DNA of 33,826 nucleotides from G021776435 sp046756245. Lineage in GTDB: Bacteria > Pseudomonadota > Alphaproteobacteria > Caulobacterales > Parvularculaceae. The stretch covers positions 1 through 33,826 of the forward strand of contig JBHHVZ010000022.1 in assembly GCA_046756245.1 (NCBI GenBank), given 5' to 3'. Of this stretch, positions 1-8,446 are shown one piece after another. The position numbers and the translations under genes were made by a program. Numbering within the stretch: position 1 is the stretch's first letter; each line of letters opens with the position of its first letter. The notes below the pieces were generated by a model. It was not told the DNA's origin and did no database searches. It was given only the letters and a program-made list of their open reading frames with translations.

Positions 1-19
1 CGCTCTAGCCGAAGCGGCC

Positions 20-1324
20 TTATCGCTTCTCGATCGGCGTGTAAGGCCGCGGATCGGCGCCGGTGTAGATCTGGCGCGGACGGCCGATCTTCTGACTCGG
101 ATCCACGATCATTTCAGACCACTGCGCGATCCAGCCCACGGTGCGCGCAAGCGCGAACAGAACCGTGAACATCGTGGTCGGGAAGCCGAGCGCCCGGAGC
201 GTGATGCCCGAATAGAAATCGATATTCGGATAAAGCTTCTTCTCGACGAAATATTCGTCTTCAAGTGCGATCCGTTCGAGCTCCATCGCCACTTTCAACA
301 GCGGCTCCTCGCGCACCCCGAGCGCGTCGAGCACTTCATGGCACGCCTTGCGCATCACTTTGGCGCGCGGGTCGTAATTCTTGTAGACCCGGTGGCCGAA
401 GCCCATCAAGCGGAACGGATCGTCCTTGTCCTTGGCGCGGGCGACAAATTCTGGAATGCGATCGACCGTGCCGATTTCCTCGAGCATGTTGAGCGCGGCC
501 TCATTGGCGCCGCCATGAGCCGGGCCCCACAGCGAGGCGATGCCGGCGGCGATGCAGGCGAACGGATTCGCTCCCGACGAACCGGCCAGCCGCACGGTCG
601 AGGTCGAGGCGTTCTGCTCGTGATCCATGTGCAGGATGAAGATCTTGTCGAGCGCGCTCGCCAGCACCGGATTGATCTCATACTTCTCGGCTGGCACCGC
701 AAAGCACATGCGCATGAAATTCGGCGTGTAGGCGAGATCGTTGCGCGGGAAAACAAACGGCTGGCCCAGCGAATATTTATACGCCATCGCCGCGATGGTC
801 GGCATTTTCGCAATCATGCGGTGGCTGGCGACGACCCGCTGCTTGGGATCGGAGATGTCTGTGGAGTCGTGATAGAACGCCGAGAGCGCGCCGACGACGC
901 CGACCATGATCGCCATCGGATGGGCGTCGCGCCGGAACCCGTTGTAAAAATTCTTGAGCTGCTCGTGCACCATCGTGTGCATGGTGATCGACTGGATGAA
1001 TTTGTCGGACGTTTGCTTGTCCGGGAGCTCGCCGTAAAGCAGCAGGTGCGCGACTTCGAGGAAATTGGACTGTTCGGCCAGGTCGTCGATCGGATAGCCG
1101 CGATAAAGCAGCACGCCTTTGTCGCCGTCGATAAAAGTGATCTGCGACTCGCAACTCGCCGTCGACGTAAATCCGGGGTCCAAAGTAAACGCGCCCGTCT
1201 GCTTATAGAACGACCGGATATCGGCGACTTTCGGCCCTTGCGCCCCCTCGAACACCGGGAATTCATAGGAAGCGCCGTCGAAATTGACGGTCATCGTGCC
1301 CGCCGGGTTCATCTTGCTGTTCAT
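20..1324 (-). CDS. gltA: Citrate synthase
   Basis: Type II citrate synthase, about 434 residues, condensing oxaloacetate and acetyl-CoA at the entry to the TCA cycle in the cytoplasm. The catalytic residues are visible: His about 270 in WGPAHGGANEA, His about 311 in MGFGHRVYK and Asp about 369 in LYPNIDFYSG. The length is normal for the hexameric bacterial enzyme. An ATG 30 bases further upstream (1354) is in frame, but the ATG at 1324 has an AGGAG ribosome site 7 bases before it and gives the usual N-terminus, so I chose it. It lies downstream of gltX on the same strand, 97 bases away, with its own promoter in the gap. The family and function are secure; the exact start is likely. Confidence 0.97.
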   Translation of the reverse strand: MNSKMNPAGTMTVNFDGASYEFPVFEGAQGPKVADIRSFYKQTGAFTLDPGFTSTASCESQITFIDGDKGVLLYRGYPIDDLAEQSNFLEVAHLLLYGELPDKQTSDKFIQSITMHTMVHEQLKNFYNGFRRDAHPMAIMVGVVGALSAFYHDSTDISDPKQRVVASHRMIAKMPTIAAMAYKYSLGQPFVFPRNDLAYTPNFMRMCFAVPAEKYEINPVLASALDKIFILHMDHEQNASTSTVRLAGSSGANPFACIAAGIASLWGPAHGGANEAALNMLEEIGTVDRIPEFVARAKDKDDPFRLMGFGHRVYKNYDPRAKVMRKACHEVLDALGVREEPLLKVAMELERIALEDEYFVEKKLYPNIDFYSGITLRALGFPTTMFTVLFALARTVGWIAQWSEMIVDPSQKIGRPRQIYTGADPRPYTPIEKR

Positions 1325-1387
1325 GGGGTCGCTCCTGTCTTCCGGCGCCGGCATTGTGCGGCGCAGCAGCTTTCATGCTGCAGCGCA

Positions 1388-1416
1388 ATCATAGGCTTTT
1401 TCTCAAGCATTTCCAA
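1388..1416 (-). promoter_or_regulatory. Sigma-70 type promoter of gltA
   Basis: On the minus strand TTGGAA (1411-1416) and TATGAT (1388-1393) are separated by exactly 17 bases, a good housekeeping promoter. Transcription would start near 1380, about 55 bases before the gltA ATG. The predicted leader begins with an inverted repeat, GCAGCA/TGCTGC (1363-1368 and 1376-1381). The -35 box starts only 6 bases after the gltX stop, so gltA can be transcribed independently of gltX. Confidence 0.7.
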
Positions 1417-1421
1417 ACGTT

Positions 1422-2819
1422 TCAGATCACTCGATCGTCAATTCGGGCGAGCGATTCATCGCGCCCCAAAACGTAAAGAACAGCCCCCAGAGAAGGGGCC
1501 GACGCGCCGCCCGTTAAGGCTGCGCGCAATGGCGGACCGATCTGACCGAACCCGATATTCCGTTCCGCCGTAAACGCCTTGAGCGCGGCCTCGAGCGTTT
1601 CCGCCTCGTCCCAGGACGCTGTTTTAAGGGATTCCGCAAGCGCCGCCAGCAGCGCCCGCGCACCCTCTTTTTTCAACGGTTTGGCGGCTTTGCCCGACAG
1701 CGCCAGCGGACGGGATGCAAGCAGGAAAGCCGCCGCCGCCGGCGCTTCGGCCAGCGTTGCGCAGCGCTCCTTCAAAAAAAGCGCAGCGCGGGCGAGCCGG
1801 GCGCGCGCCGTTTCATCGGGCGCGCCGGTTTCCTTTTCGATAAAAGGCATCGCCTTGGCGATAAAAGCCTCATCGTCGAGCGTGCGCATGTAGTGCGCGT
1901 TCACATGATCGAGTTTTTCGAGATCGAGCCGCGCCGGCGCCTTGTTTACATCCTTGAAGTCGAACCATTCGAGCGCCTTGTCGAGGGGGATGATTTCGTC
2001 GTCGCCGTGCGACCAGCCGAGCCGAATGAGATAATTCGCAAGCCCTTCGGGCAGATAGCCGAGATCGCGATAGGCCTCGACGCCGAGCGCGCCATGGCGT
2101 TTTGAAAGCTTTGCGCCGTCGGGCCCGTGAATGAGCGGCACATGCGCGAATTGAGGCAGCGGCCATTCCAGCGCTTCATAAATCTGTTGCTGGCGGGCGG
2201 CGTTGTTCAGATGATCGTCGCCGCGCGAGACATGCGTTACGCCCATATCGTGATCGTCAACGACGACGGCGAGATTATATGTAGGCGAACCATCGCTCCT
2301 CAGAATGATGAGATCGTCCAGCGCCGTATTGGGAAACCTGACGTCGCCCTGCACCGCATCGCGGACGACGGTATCGCCCTCTCGCGGCGCCTTGAAGCGC
2401 ACGGCGAAGGGCGCGTCCGGCGCGCTCGCCGGATTGGCGTCGCGCCATGGGCTTTCGAACCGGATTTTTTCCGTCCGTGCTTTAGCCCGCGCGGCCGCAG
2501 TTTCCTCAGGCGTCATGTAGCAGCGATAGGCGAGGCCCTTGTCGAGAAGGGTTTGCGCGATTTCGGCATGACGCTCGCGGCGCGCGAATTGCGAAACCGG
2601 TTCGCCGTCCCACTCGAGCCCGAGCCAGGAGAGCCCGTCGAGAATGGCGGCGACGGCGGTTTCATTGTGTCGGGCGCGGTCGGTGTCCTCGATGCGCAGG
2701 AGAAATTTCCCGCCGCGCCCGCGCGCATAAAGCCAGTTGAAAAGGGCGGTGCGGGCTCCGCCGATATGGAGATAGCCGGTGGGCGAGGGGGCGAAACGGG
2801 TGACGACGGCCTGCGGCAT
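1422..2819 (-). CDS. gltX: Glutamyl-tRNA synthetase
   Basis: Class I aminoacyl-tRNA synthetase charging tRNA-Glu, about 465 residues, which is the usual length. The nucleotide-binding signature appears as HIGG at residues 18-21 within PSPTGYLHIGGAR, and the KMSKS-type loop as KLSKRH at 237-242. An in-frame ATG at 2882 would add 21 unconserved residues. The ATG at 2819 gives the standard start MPQAVVTRFAPSPTG and is preferred, although its AAGGA ribosome site is rather distant (about 13 bases). The gene diverges from comEC across 88 bases and is followed by gltA, a gene order common in alphaproteobacteria. Whether it is the discriminating or the non-discriminating (GlnRS-lacking) type cannot be decided here. 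Confidence 0.96.
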   Translation of the reverse strand: MPQAVVTRFAPSPTGYLHIGGARTALFNWLYARGRGGKFLLRIEDTDRARHNETAVAAILDGLSWLGLEWDGEPVSQFARRERHAEIAQTLLDKGLAYRCYMTPEETAAARAKARTEKIRFESPWRDANPASAPDAPFAVRFKAPREGDTVVRDAVQGDVRFPNTALDDLIILRSDGSPTYNLAVVVDDHDMGVTHVSRGDDHLNNAARQQQIYEALEWPLPQFAHVPLIHGPDGAKLSKRHGALGVEAYRDLGYLPEGLANYLIRLGWSHGDDEIIPLDKALEWFDFKDVNKAPARLDLEKLDHVNAHYMRTLDDEAFIAKAMPFIEKETGAPDETARARLARAALFLKERCATLAEAPAAAAFLLASRPLALSGKAAKPLKKEGARALLAALAESLKTASWDEAETLEAALKAFTAERNIGFGQIGPPLRAALTGGASAPSLGAVLYVLGRDESLARIDDRVI

Positions 2820-2907
2820 GCTTGCGGGGCGGTCCTTTTTTCTGCTTGCATGGGTTTCCTGAGTGCGCGTGGCGTTTAGCACACAATGGTGAAGGGCGCC
2901 TACGCCG

Positions 2908-5052
2908 ATGACAATCGACGCCGCAGATGAGCGGTCGCCGCTCGAAAGCTTCTTTACTGCGCTTTCCGACAGGGCTTCGGCGCTGCGGGCGAAAGCGCGC
3001 GACTGGGCGCGGGAAGAAGCCGGCCGCGGCGCGCTCTGGGCCCCGGCCGGGATCGGACTTGGCGTCGGCGTTTATTTCTCCCTCAAGACCGAGCCGGCGT
3101 TATGGGCGGGTCCCATGCTGCTCATTCTGTTCGTCGCGCTGTCGCGGCTGTCGCAGCGCGCCGGATTCGTTCTGCGGGCCCTGATGCTGGCTGCGCTCGG
3201 CTTTTCGGCGGCCGCGTTTCGCACCGAGATGGTTGGCGCGCCGGCGCTCGAGCGCGATCTCGGCATAGTCGCCGTCGAAGGCCGGCTCGCTGGCGTTGAA
3301 GAGGGACCGCAGGCGCGCCGGCTGGTGATCGCCGTCGATGCGATCGAGGACGTGGCGAAGGAGCGGTTGCCGGTCCGCGCTCGGGTGACGTGGCGGGGCG
3401 CGCAGTTTAACGCAAACCCCGGCGATCGGGTGCGCCTCATCGCCGGCCTGTCGCCGCCGCCGCCCCCTGCCGCGCCGGCGTCTTACGACTTCGCACGGCA
3501 ACTTTTTTTCGAGCGCATCGGCGCGGTCGGTTTTGCAGTGCGCGCGCCAGAAGTTCTGCCTACAGAGGATAAATCGCTGACCGAGCGCTGGTCGGCGCGC
3601 GTGGAGGCGGCGCGGCTTTCATTGTTCCGCCGCATTACGCGCGCCGCGCCCGGCGACGGCGGGGCGATTGTTGCAGCCGTTGTCGCCGGCAAGCGCGAGG
3701 CGATCTCGCCGTCGGCAGAAGCCGCCCTTCGTGACGCCGGGCTCGCGCATCTTCTGGCGATCTCGGGTCTTCATATGGGGCTTGCGACCGGGATCATATT
3801 CTTTTCAGTCAGATTCGGCCTGGCGCTGATCGAGCCGGTGGCGCTGCGTTATCCCATCAAGAAATGGGCGGCCATTGCAGCGCTTCTCGCCGGCGCGGCC
3901 TATCTTGTTTTGTCCGGGGCCGGATGGTCGGCGCGGCGCGCCTTCGTGATGGCGGCGATCATGTTCGCCGCCATTCTCGCCGACCGGCGCGCGCTGTCGT
4001 TGAGAAACGTGGCGATTGCGGCTGCGTTCATCCTGCTGACGACGCCTGAAGCGTTGCTGCATCCCGGTTTTCAGATGTCTTTTGCGGCGGTCACCGCGCT
4101 GATCGCAGCCTATGAATGGGCGTCGCGCCGCCGGCCCCCGCGCGAATTCACCACGCTTGCGCGCGTCAAACGCTACGCGCTCGGGCTCGCCTTCACCGAC
4201 GTCATCGCGGCGACGGCGACCGCGCCCTACGCGCTTTACCACTTTAACCGCGCAGCGTTTTACAGCCTGCCGGCCAATCTGGTGGCGATGCCGGTGATGG
4301 GGTTTTGGATCATGCCGGCGGCGGTGCTGGCGCTTGCGCTCGCGCCGTTCGGGGCCGACGCCTGGGCGTGGCGGCTGGCGGCGTCCGGCGTCGAGACCGT
4401 GCTTGCGGTTGCGGGGGCGGTGTCGAACTGGCCGGGAGCGGTCGGGCTGACGGCGCAATGGCCGGTTTCGGCGCTTGTGATCGTCTCGCTTGGCGGGCTG
4501 TGGCTTTGTCTGATGCGGGCGAGTTGGAGGCTCGGCGGTCTTGCGGCGTTGCCGGCCGCTGCGCTTCTGGTTTCGACGGCGCGCCCGCCGGATGCTTTTG
4601 TGAGCGCCGAAGGGCTCAACGCCGGCGTCATCGCAGAGACGACACAGGGCGAACGGGTCCTCGCCGTCTTCAATCCGCGCCGCGACCGTTTCGACGCCGG
4701 GGTCTGGAAGGAAATCGCCGGGCTCGATCCCGACCGCGCGCCGAGCGTGGCGATGGACCGGCTGGGCGCCTGCGATGCGGCGGGCTGCGTGATGACTGGG
4801 CGGGGCGGGGCGATGATCGCCGTTTCAGACACGCCGCTGGGACTCGCCGAGGATTGCGACCGGGCCGGTCTGGTCGTGGCGCTTTATCCGGTGCGCGCAG
4901 CCGACTGGCGGGCTTGCCGCGCGACGCTTATCGACCGGCGCGCAGTCTGGCGGCGCGGCGCCCACGCGCTGTGGTTCGAAAAGGATGGAACGGTGCGCGT
5001 GAAGACTGTCGGCGAGAGCCGGGGAAACCGCCCCTGGACCGGCGGCGGGTGA
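2908..5052 (+). CDS. comEC: ComEC/Rec2-family inner-membrane DNA uptake channel
   Basis: Polytopic membrane protein of 714 residues in the ComEC/Rec2 family, which carries single-stranded DNA across the inner membrane during natural transformation. After two N-terminal hydrophobic segments there is a soluble DUF4131/OB-like region (about 100-215). The membrane competence domain follows, with the family signature HLLAISGLHMG at 281-291 and many hydrophobic helices up to about 550. The last 150 residues are soluble and hold no HxHxDH metallo-beta-lactamase motif, so the nuclease-like domain of long ComEC proteins is absent or unrecognisable. The ATG at 2908 has a GAAGGG site upstream. Its stop lies 7 bases from the convergent lexA stop. 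The family is clear; that the organism is competent is inference. Confidence 0.9.
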   Translation: MTIDAADERSPLESFFTALSDRASALRAKARDWAREEAGRGALWAPAGIGLGVGVYFSLKTEPALWAGPMLLILFVALSRLSQRAGFVLRALMLAALGFSAAAFRTEMVGAPALERDLGIVAVEGRLAGVEEGPQARRLVIAVDAIEDVAKERLPVRARVTWRGAQFNANPGDRVRLIAGLSPPPPPAAPASYDFARQLFFERIGAVGFAVRAPEVLPTEDKSLTERWSARVEAARLSLFRRITRAAPGDGGAIVAAVVAGKREAISPSAEAALRDAGLAHLLAISGLHMGLATGIIFFSVRFGLALIEPVALRYPIKKWAAIAALLAGAAYLVLSGAGWSARRAFVMAAIMFAAILADRRALSLRNVAIAAAFILLTTPEALLHPGFQMSFAAVTALIAAYEWASRRRPPREFTTLARVKRYALGLAFTDVIAATATAPYALYHFNRAAFYSLPANLVAMPVMGFWIMPAAVLALALAPFGADAWAWRLAASGVETVLAVAGAVSNWPGAVGLTAQWPVSALVIVSLGGLWLCLMRASWRLGGLAALPAAALLVSTARPPDAFVSAEGLNAGVIAETTQGERVLAVFNPRRDRFDAGVWKEIAGLDPDRAPSVAMDRLGACDAAGCVMTGRGGAMIAVSDTPLGLAEDCDRAGLVVALYPVRAADWRACRATLIDRRAVWRRGAHALWFEKDGTVRVKTVGESRGNRPWTGGG

Positions 5053-5059
5053 GACCGCC

Positions 5060-5764
5060 TCAATACCGTCGCACCAGGCCGACGAGCCTGCCCTGCACGG
5101 CGACCCTGTCAGGCCCGTAGATGCGGGTCTCGAAAGCGGGGTTCGCGGCTTCGAGGGCGATCGAGGCGCCTTTCTTCCGGAGCCGTTTGAGGGTTGCTTC
5201 CTCGCAGTCGACAAGCGCCACGACGATATCGCCGCTCGAAGCGTCGTCGCAGCGGCGGATGACCGCCATGTCGCCGTCGAAGATGCCGGCGTTGATCATC
5301 GAATCGCCCTGTACCTCGAGCACGAAATGCTCGCCCGGGCCCAGAAGGCCGCGCGGGGCGGCGAAACGGTCGACTTCGTGCTGGATCGCCTCGATCGGCG
5401 TGCCGGCGGCGATGCGCCCGAGCACCGGCAGACCGACGCTCTCGCCATTGCCCGCCGGCGGCGTTCTTGCGGCGGCGCGTTTGAACCGGCCCTCGACCAC
5501 TGACGGTGAAAAACTGCGGGCGGCGGGACGGTGCGCGTCGGGGCTGGCGTCGTCGGGCAGGCGCAATACTTCGAGCGCCCGCGCCCGGTGGGGCAGGCGG
5601 CGGATGAAGCCGCGCTCTTCAAGCGCCGTGATCAGCCTGTGGATGCCTGATTTCGACCGCAGGTCGAGGGCGTCCTTCATCTCGTCGAAGGAGGGCGAGA
5701 CGCCTGTCTCCTTGATGCGCTCGTTGATGAACACGAGAAGCTCGTGCTGTTTTCTGGTGAGCAT
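5060..5764 (-). CDS. lexA: SOS repressor LexA
   Basis: Transcriptional repressor of the SOS DNA-damage response, 234 residues. The N-terminal winged helix-turn-helix (1-65) begins MLTRKQHELLVF, typical of LexA. The C-terminal self-cleavage domain has the Ala120-Gly121 scissile bond (GRIAAG), nucleophile Ser155 (GDSM) and general base Lys193 (ATLKRL). The ATG at 5764 is chosen over in-frame upstream starts because a GGGAGG ribosome site precedes it by 7 bases and it matches the family N-terminus. It sits between comEC (convergent) and trpC (upstream, same strand). A direct-repeat SOS operator overlaps its promoter, indicating autoregulation. All catalytic residues are intact. Confidence 0.97.
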   Translation of the reverse strand: MLTRKQHELLVFINERIKETGVSPSFDEMKDALDLRSKSGIHRLITALEERGFIRRLPHRARALEVLRLPDDASPDAHRPAARSFSPSVVEGRFKRAAARTPPAGNGESVGLPVLGRIAAGTPIEAIQHEVDRFAAPRGLLGPGEHFVLEVQGDSMINAGIFDGDMAVIRRCDDASSGDIVVALVDCEEATLKRLRKKGASIALEAANPAFETRIYGPDRVAVQGRLVGLVRRY

Positions 5765-5881
5765 TGCTGCCTCCCGTCTGAGGTTTCCGCTGTCGCTCCG
5801 GGCCGGCGCAGGACATTTGCATATGCGGCGCGCGGCGGTGTTTGCGCGTCCGAAATGACAACAGAACAAAACGACAACGAT

Positions 5882-5896
5882 GTTCTATGGTTGTTC
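5882..5896 (-). promoter_or_regulatory. SOS box (LexA operator) of lexA
   Basis: GTTC-TATGGTT-GTTC on the plus strand (GAAC-N7-GAAC on minus) is an exact match to the alphaproteobacterial LexA operator GTTC-N7-GTTC. It lies 118 bases before the lexA ATG and overlaps the putative -10 box. A degenerate copy, GAAC-N7-CAAC, occurs at 5864-5878. Confidence 0.88.
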
Positions 5897-5910
5897 TTTT
5901 CGCCCGTCAA
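5882..5910 (-). promoter_or_regulatory. Promoter of lexA
   Basis: Minus-strand TTGACG (5905-5910) and TAGAAC (5882-5887) are spaced 17 bases apart. The SOS box covers the -10 and part of the spacer, the layout expected for a LexA-repressed promoter. The -35 box is embedded in an inverted repeat CGCCCG-N4-CGGGCG (5901-5916). The -10 is weak (4 of 6). Confidence 0.6.
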
Positions 5911-5948
5911 CGGGCGGGTAAGCGAATTCACGAGAGAGTTAAGCGGGC

Positions 5949-6746
5949 TCAGGCGCGCGCCGTCGGCGCCAAGAGCCGCCTGGTCGCCGCGGCGACGTCA
6001 GTCTGGCGCATCAGGCTTTCTCCGACCAGAAAGGCGCGCGCGCCGTAGCCGGCCAGGGTCTTTAAATCAGCATGACCGGCGATTCCGCTTTCGCTGACGA
6101 TGAGGCGGTCGCTCGGGATCTGCGCGGCGAGTTCCCGCGTTGTCTGAAGAGATGTCTCAAAAGTTTTAAGATTTCTATTGTTTACGCCAATAAGCTTTGC
6201 GCTCAGTTTGAGTGCGCGTTCAAGCTCAGCGGCGTTATGGATTTCAACCAGCACGTCGAGGCCGAACGACTGCGCGGCGGTCTCAAGCTCGCCGGCCTGC
6301 GCATCCGACAGGCACGCCATAATCAAGAGAATGCAATCCGCGCCCCAGGCCCGCGCTTCAGCGGCCTGATAGGGATCGATCATGAAATCCTTGCGCAGCA
6401 CCGGCAGGCGCGCCGCGGCGCGGGCGGCTTTCAGATGCTCCGGCGCGCCTTGAAAGCTCGGCCCGTCGGTCAGCACGGAAAGGCAGGCCGCACCGCCTTC
6501 GTCATAGGCTCGCGCCAGCGCCGGCGGGTCGAAATCGGCGCGGATCAGGCCCTTCGAAGGGCTCGCCTTCTTGATTTCGGCAATGAGGGCGAAGCCGGTT
6601 TCGGCCTTGCGCGCAAGCGCGTCGGCGAAAGCGCGGGTCGGGCCCGCTTCTTTGGCCAGGGCTTCAAGCGCGCCAAGCGGCGAATTGGCCTTGGTCCGCG
6701 CGACCTCGTCGCGCTTGTAGGCGATGATGTCGTCGAGAATGGTCAT
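5949..6746 (-). CDS. trpC: Indole-3-glycerol phosphate synthase
   Basis: TIM-barrel enzyme of tryptophan synthesis, 265 residues, converting carboxyphenylaminodeoxyribulose phosphate to indole-3-glycerol phosphate. The family signature EIKKASPSKG is at 57-66 and VLRKDFMID at about 116-124, carrying the active-site lysines. It is a stand-alone enzyme with no TrpF fusion. Its ATG overlaps the trpD stop as ATGA, so the two genes are translationally coupled. lexA follows 184 bases downstream; the moaC and moeA genes found between trpC and lexA in many alphaproteobacteria are not here. Confidence 0.96.
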   Translation of the reverse strand: MTILDDIIAYKRDEVARTKANSPLGALEALAKEAGPTRAFADALARKAETGFALIAEIKKASPSKGLIRADFDPPALARAYDEGGAACLSVLTDGPSFQGAPEHLKAARAAARLPVLRKDFMIDPYQAAEARAWGADCILLIMACLSDAQAGELETAAQSFGLDVLVEIHNAAELERALKLSAKLIGVNNRNLKTFETSLQTTRELAAQIPSDRLIVSESGIAGHADLKTLAGYGARAFLVGESLMRQTDVAAATRRLLAPTARA

Positions 6747-7765
6747 GCGCCGGCGTTCGACCGTTCAACGAGCTTGTCTAACGCCGCTTTGGCGCGGCCG
6801 TCATCGATAGCGGCGGCGGCCAATGCCGCGCCTTCTTTGAGGTCCGCCGCCTTGCCGGCGACGATGAGCGCGGCTGCGGCGTTCAGCACCGCGATGTCGC
6901 GGAACGGCCCGGCTTCGCCGTCGAGCAGTCGGCGGATAGCGGCGGCGTTTTGCTCCGGCCCGCCGCCCTTGAGGTCCTCCGGTTGCGCGCGGGGAAGGCC
7001 GGCGTCTTCGGGCGTGACCGAAAACGTCCTGACGGCGCCGTCCCAAACTTTGGCGACAAAGCTCGGCCCCGTGGTCGTCAGCTCGTCGAGCCCGTCCGAG
7101 CCATGAACCACCCAGGCGGATTCGGCCCCGAGCCGCTTCAACGCCTCGGCCATCGGCGCCGCGAGGTCTTCGGCGAAGACTCCCACCACCTGCCGGCGCG
7201 CTCCGGCCGGATTGGAAAGCGGCCCCAACAGATTAAACAGCGTCCTCACGCCGAGCTCGCGGCGCACCGGCGCCACATTGGCGACCGCCCCGTGATGAAG
7301 CGCAGCGAACATGAAGCCGACATTGGCTTCGCGGATGCAGGCGGTGATTTGCGCTGGCGGGATGTCGAGTTTCACCCCGAGCGCGGCGAGGACTTCCGAC
7401 GAGCCGGATTTCGAGGTTGCGGCCTTGTTGCCGTGTTTGGCGACGCGCGCGCCCGCGCCCGCTGCAATGAGCGCCGAAGCGGTCGAAATGTTGAACGTGC
7501 CGGCGCCGTCGCCGCCGGTGCCGCAGGTGTCGACGGCGTCCTCCGGCGCGTCGACCTTCAACGCCTTTTCGCGCATGGCCTCCGCGGCGGCGGCGATTTC
7601 CTCGACGGTTTCGCCGCGGGCGCGCAGCGCAATCAGAAATCCCGCGGTCTCGACCGGGCTCGCCGCGCCTTCGAGCAGAAGCGTAATGGCGGCGCGCATC
7701 TCGGCCCGCGTCAGCGGGTCGCCGGAGACGGCTTTCTTGAGATAAGGGGAAAACAGCGCGCTCAT
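6743..7765 (-). CDS. trpD: Anthranilate phosphoribosyltransferase
   Basis: Second step of tryptophan synthesis, joining anthranilate to PRPP; about 340 residues, normal length. The glycine-rich PRPP/phosphate loop CGTGGDG is at about 81-87 and the conserved KHGNKAATSKSGSSEVLAALG region follows at about 110. I chose the ATG at 7765, which gives MSALFSPYLKK; a TTG two codons upstream (7771) is possible. It starts 2 bases after the trpG stop and overlaps trpC by 4 bases, so trpG-trpD-trpC forms one coupled operon. Confidence 0.96.
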   Translation of the reverse strand: MSALFSPYLKKAVSGDPLTRAEMRAAITLLLEGAASPVETAGFLIALRARGETVEEIAAAAEAMREKALKVDAPEDAVDTCGTGGDGAGTFNISTASALIAAGAGARVAKHGNKAATSKSGSSEVLAALGVKLDIPPAQITACIREANVGFMFAALHHGAVANVAPVRRELGVRTLFNLLGPLSNPAGARRQVVGVFAEDLAAPMAEALKRLGAESAWVVHGSDGLDELTTTGPSFVAKVWDGAVRTFSVTPEDAGLPRAQPEDLKGGGPEQNAAAIRRLLDGEAGPFRDIAVLNAAAALIVAGKAADLKEGAALAAAAIDDGRAKAALDKLVERSNAGA

Positions 7766-7767
7766 GA

Positions 7768-8346
7768 TCAAACGCCCGCCCAGTTCAAAAAATTTGAAAA
7801 CACCGCATCGCTATAGTCGCTGGCGATGCTTTCCGGATGGAACTGCACGCCGGCGAGCGGCAGGGCGCGGTGCTGAAGCGCCATGATCTCGCCGTCGTCC
7901 CCGGCGGTCGCCGTAACGTCTAGCTCGTGCGGAAGGCTTTGCCGGCGCACCGACAGCGAATGATAACGCGTCGCCAAAAAATCCTGCGGCAGTCCTTTGA
8001 AGAGGCCGGCGCCGCTGTGACTGATCCGGCTGGTTTTGCCGTGCATCAGTTTTCCGGCCCGCCCAATCTCGCCGCCGAACGCTTGCGCGATCGACTGCAG
8101 CCCCAGACAGACCCCGAACACCGGCGTTCGTGCGGCCGCGGCCGCCGTCACAAGGTCGAGGCAGATTCCGGCTTCATTAGGCGTGCAGGGGCCGGGCGAG
8201 AGCACGATCGCGGCCGGCTCAAGCGCCAGCGCCTCGGCCGCCGAGAACGCGTCGTTACGCTTGACCACAACCTCGCCCCGCAACCCGCCGATGAGATGGA
8301 CGAGGTTGTAGGTGAAGCTGTCATAGTTATCGACGACAAGAATCAT
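7768..8346 (-). CDS. trpG: Anthranilate synthase glutamine amidotransferase subunit
   Basis: Component II of anthranilate synthase (class I glutamine amidotransferase), 192 residues, supplying ammonia to TrpE. The catalytic triad is visible: Cys80 in VFGVCLGLQ, and His170 with Glu172 in GVQFHPES. The ATG at 8346 gives the canonical N-terminus MILVVDNYDSFTYNL; an in-frame ATG at 8364 adds six residues and cannot be excluded, as neither has a strong ribosome site. It is the first gene of trpGDC here, and trpE is not in the window. In some bacteria this subunit also serves 4-amino-4-deoxychorismate synthase. Confidence 0.94.
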   Translation of the reverse strand: MILVVDNYDSFTYNLVHLIGGLRGEVVVKRNDAFSAAEALALEPAAIVLSPGPCTPNEAGICLDLVTAAAAARTPVFGVCLGLQSIAQAFGGEIGRAGKLMHGKTSRISHSGAGLFKGLPQDFLATRYHSLSVRRQSLPHELDVTATAGDDGEIMALQHRALPLAGVQFHPESIASDYSDAVFSNFLNWAGV

Positions 8347-8381
8347 GGGGCTTTCGAGAATCATGAAATCTTATGAGCGCG

Positions 8382-8409
8382 ACAATAACCGGGGCGTCCG
8401 GGCGCGCAA
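8382..8409 (-). promoter_or_regulatory. Putative promoter of trpGDC
   Basis: On the minus strand TTGCGC (8404-8409) and TATTGT (8382-8387) lie 16 bases apart, with transcription expected near 8375, about 30 bases before trpG. No leader peptide with tandem Trp codons fits in so short a leader, so attenuation of that type is not seen. Confidence 0.4.
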
Positions 8410-8446
8410 GCGCCGGCGCCGTTTTCGCGTTTCACGGTGAAGGACG

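Noticed and set aside
338..1573. Long open frame (411 codons) antisense to gltA
   Set aside because: Arginine-rich translation with no family motif, overlapping the whole of gltA; long antisense frames are common in GC-rich genes.
2127..2879. Open frame antisense to gltX
   Set aside because: No recognisable motif and fully inside a secure gene; also antisense frames over pleD and over the phosphatase are of this kind.
5901..5916. CGCCCG-N4-CGGGCG as a terminator for trpC
   Set aside because: On minus it is followed by AAAAG rather than a T-run, and its centre carries the -35 box of lexA.
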